NCBI GenBank assembly: GCA_016712465.1
Contig: JADJQZ010000001.1
Coordinates: 1,364,001 to 1,428,000, forward strand
Reading direction: 5' to 3'
Origin: Candidatus Obscuribacter sp.
GTDB lineage: Bacteria > Cyanobacteriota > Vampirovibrionia > Obscuribacterales > Obscuribacteraceae
DNA: 64,000 nucleotides
Shown here: positions 62,602-64,000 of the stretch, piece after piece
How positions within the stretch are numbered: the first letter of the stretch is position 1
How the letters are laid out: each line of letters opens with the position of its first letter
Notes under the pieces: generated by a model
What the model saw: the letters and a program-made list of their open reading frames with translations, nothing else
Told to the model about the DNA's origin: nothing
Database searches by the model: none
Position numbers and translations under genes: made by a program

Positions 62602-63396
62602 TCACTCTGGAGTAAGCCGGAGTAGCTTTTCCGAAACATTCTCAAAAGCGACTGAAGGGTCGTATTCTAATCCCGTTCGAAGCAGAGCTGGGACGTCTGT
62701 GAGAAATCGCTTGTCAGTAAGCTTATCTTCTAGATTTGCCTGCAATTCATTTCTGGCTATCTGCAAACCGCTGTGTTCCATGTATTTGCAGAAACAGTAA
62801 ACGATTTCTTCTGGTGAGCATTCGCAATGTGTAAGCGCATACCAAAGATCAAACAAGTCTCGGCCCTTTCTTCGCTGATAGAGAGCACGAATCTTTGTGC
62901 CAAGCAGTTCGTTCAACGCAAATGTTTTGACATGCACCCTGTTCGAAAACCAAGCAGAATTGACTTCAAACGGCAGGCTCCGGTAGCCGAGCACAGAGAA
63001 GTTTTCTCTTGTATTCACCTCCACTTTTAGGCGCATTTTTACGGCAGGATCTGCTTCTGAGTTGAAGCGATAAACCAGCTTAATGCTAGCGTCTGAAAGT
63101 TCACTTTTCGGTGAGCCGAGCCAAGGATCGAGTCGTTTTCTAATGATGTCAAAAATTGGACCGGCCTTCCCAGTGCCAACTTTGACTAAGTCAATGTCTT
63201 CCGAATACCGACTGCCTCCACCAAAGAAAAATTTGTTCAGGACCGTACCGCCACGCATCGCTAGGAGTTCATGCAGTCCAGCATCGGCGAATAATTCTGC
63301 CACTGCTCGCGATACTACTAAATCTTGTTCCACTTGTAGATCACTGCTCCACGGAGCCGCCTCGCGCCAAGCATCAATGAAAGACTGAGGGATCAT
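62602..63396 (-). CDS. AbiEii-family nucleotidyltransferase toxin
   Basis: 264 residues. RGGTVLNKFFFGGGSRYSED with Asp67/Asp69 gives the nucleotidyltransferase signature, and KGRDLFDLWYAL is the second AbiEii motif. Toxin of an AbiE-type pair: family members block growth after phage infection and are countered by the adjacent AbiEi. Start overlaps the antitoxin stop in ATGA. Lower GC than the neighbours on the left, suggesting transfer. Confidence 0.88.
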   Translation of the reverse strand: MIPQSFIDAWREAAPWSSDLQVEQDLVVSRAVAELFADAGLHELLAMRGGTVLNKFFFGGGSRYSEDIDLVKVGTGKAGPIFDIIRKRLDPWLGSPKSELSDASIKLVYRFNSEADPAVKMRLKVEVNTRENFSVLGYRSLPFEVNSAWFSNRVHVKTFALNELLGTKIRALYQRRKGRDLFDLWYALTHCECSPEEIVYCFCKYMEHSGLQIARNELQANLEDKLTDKRFLTDVPALLRTGLEYDPSVAFENVSEKLLRLTPE

Positions 63397-64000
63397 GCTT
63401 CCACCTCAATGTCGTCATTGACCTTTAATCTCCACCTCTCGTTGATTTGAGATTGTTCGGACGACCTTTCTGTGCGCAGGAGTACCAGTCGCGGACGCTG
63501 TTGCATTAGCCACTTTGATAACGGGTCGGATAATGCTCCACGCTCTATCTTGTCCAAAATGTACCCTAATCGTTGCACCACCGAGAGTTCAAATGACTCG
63601 GCGGCTTTAAGCAGCTCCCGCGGTTTCATCGTCTCACTAAGTTCGGCAATAACCACGGCCACCGAATCCAGTCCACCCAGTTCAAAGGAATACCGAACGA
63701 GATCCAGTGCCGTAGCTTCCGGCGTTGAAATCCGCATATATCCGGTTCGAACTTTATGGCTCGTCGTCGGCGTTCTCTCGATATATCGCTTGGCGAAAAA
63801 TCGAATTCGAACTCTGCCACACTCTACCGGACGACGCGCGCGATTGCTGATTACTTGCAACTCCTGCGGGCGGTGGTGAGCCGCGCCGAATAGCTCCGCT
63901 GCACTCAGCAAACCAATGTAGTAGGGTTCATTGATGAACTTCATCAGGTGGTCTATAAACCAGTTGGCCGGCAAACAACCTGCCGCCCGATATTCTGGCG
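63393..64000 (-). CDS. AbiEi-family antitoxin, N-terminus beyond the window
   Basis: Reads from the window end (PEYRAAGCLPANWFIDHLMK) through NEPYYIGLLSAAELFGAAHHRPQ, the AbiEi core, to TGA at 63393-63395. The N-terminal winged-helix DNA-binding part must lie further right. Antitoxins of this type also repress their own operon. The in-frame TTG at 63974 is internal. Confidence 0.87.
   Translation of the reverse strand, partial: PEYRAAGCLPANWFIDHLMKFINEPYYIGLLSAAELFGAAHHRPQELQVISNRARRPVECGRVRIRFFAKRYIERTPTTSHKVRTGYMRISTPEATALDLVRYSFELGGLDSVAVVIAELSETMKPRELLKAAESFELSVVQRLGYILDKIERGALSDPLSKWLMQQRPRLVLLRTERSSEQSQINERWRLKVNDDIEVEA

Noticed and set aside
1..64000. tRNA, rRNA, prophage or IS elements
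   Set aside because: No cloverleaf, rRNA-like stretch, transposase, integrase or terminal inverted repeats were noticed by eye; a covariance or profile search could still find a small RNA.

Overview
The window is ordinary, gene-dense bacterial chromosome with about 50 credible protein genes and no rRNA, tRNA, CRISPR array or insertion sequence that I can see. Starts are a mix of ATG, GTG and TTG, usually behind AGGAG/GAGGT-type ribosome sites, and many operons end in clear hairpin terminators. Gene content points to a free-living heterotrophic bacterium rich in signalling proteins: three Ser/Thr kinases, three secreted caspase-fold proteins, TPR proteins, a GTP-type PEP carboxykinase, B12-dependent methionine synthase and methylmalonyl-CoA mutase, and an ATP synthase beta/epsilon pair separated from the other ATPase genes, as in Cyanobacteria. 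A non-photosynthetic cyanobacterial relative (Melainabacteria/Obscuribacterales type) is my best guess. That is inference from gene content, not a measured placement.

1-5156: purine operon purM(partial)-purH-purE-purK, then an exported phosphodiester-glycosidase-like protein. 5157-6009: a long stretch with no convincing gene. 6010-11475: MFS exporter, hybrid-free sensor histidine kinase, TPR protein, and a very unusual KDGG-repeat protein. 11502-18716: small membrane or exported hypotheticals, an L,D-transpeptidase, then three tandem caspase-fold paralogues on the minus strand. 18846-24099: pckG, facing an atpD / ClpP-like / atpC / exported-protein operon. 24394-32841: RCK potassium channel, DUF1292 protein, lysS, gyrA, LRV-repeat protein, OmpR-type regulator.

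32931-44398: membrane-TPR protein, MscS channel, a translationally coupled trio (small YIDxxTGSY membrane protein, SAM methyltransferase, membrane sulfatase-like enzyme), AzgA-type purine permease, NAD-dependent epimerase and GT2 glycosyltransferase. 44416-48629: methylmalonyl-CoA mutase catalytic subunit divergent from cystathionine beta-synthase and a cystathionine gamma-lyase/synthase (reverse transsulfuration). 48696-56437: kinase and cell-envelope signalling genes, including a kinase whose ATP-binding lobe carries a 42-bp in-frame minisatellite. 56536-62356: PstS-like lipoprotein, metH, GNAT, stand-alone Clp-N protein. 62602-64000: an AbiE-type toxin/antitoxin pair running off the window end.

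Themes that connect: purine synthesis with purine uptake; one-carbon/sulfur metabolism (metH, CBS, CGL, MCM); and a large amount of envelope-associated signalling. The points most worth a second look are the minisatellite inside the kinase N-lobe, the caspase triplet, the ClpP-like protease inside the ATP synthase operon, and the KDGG-repeat protein.
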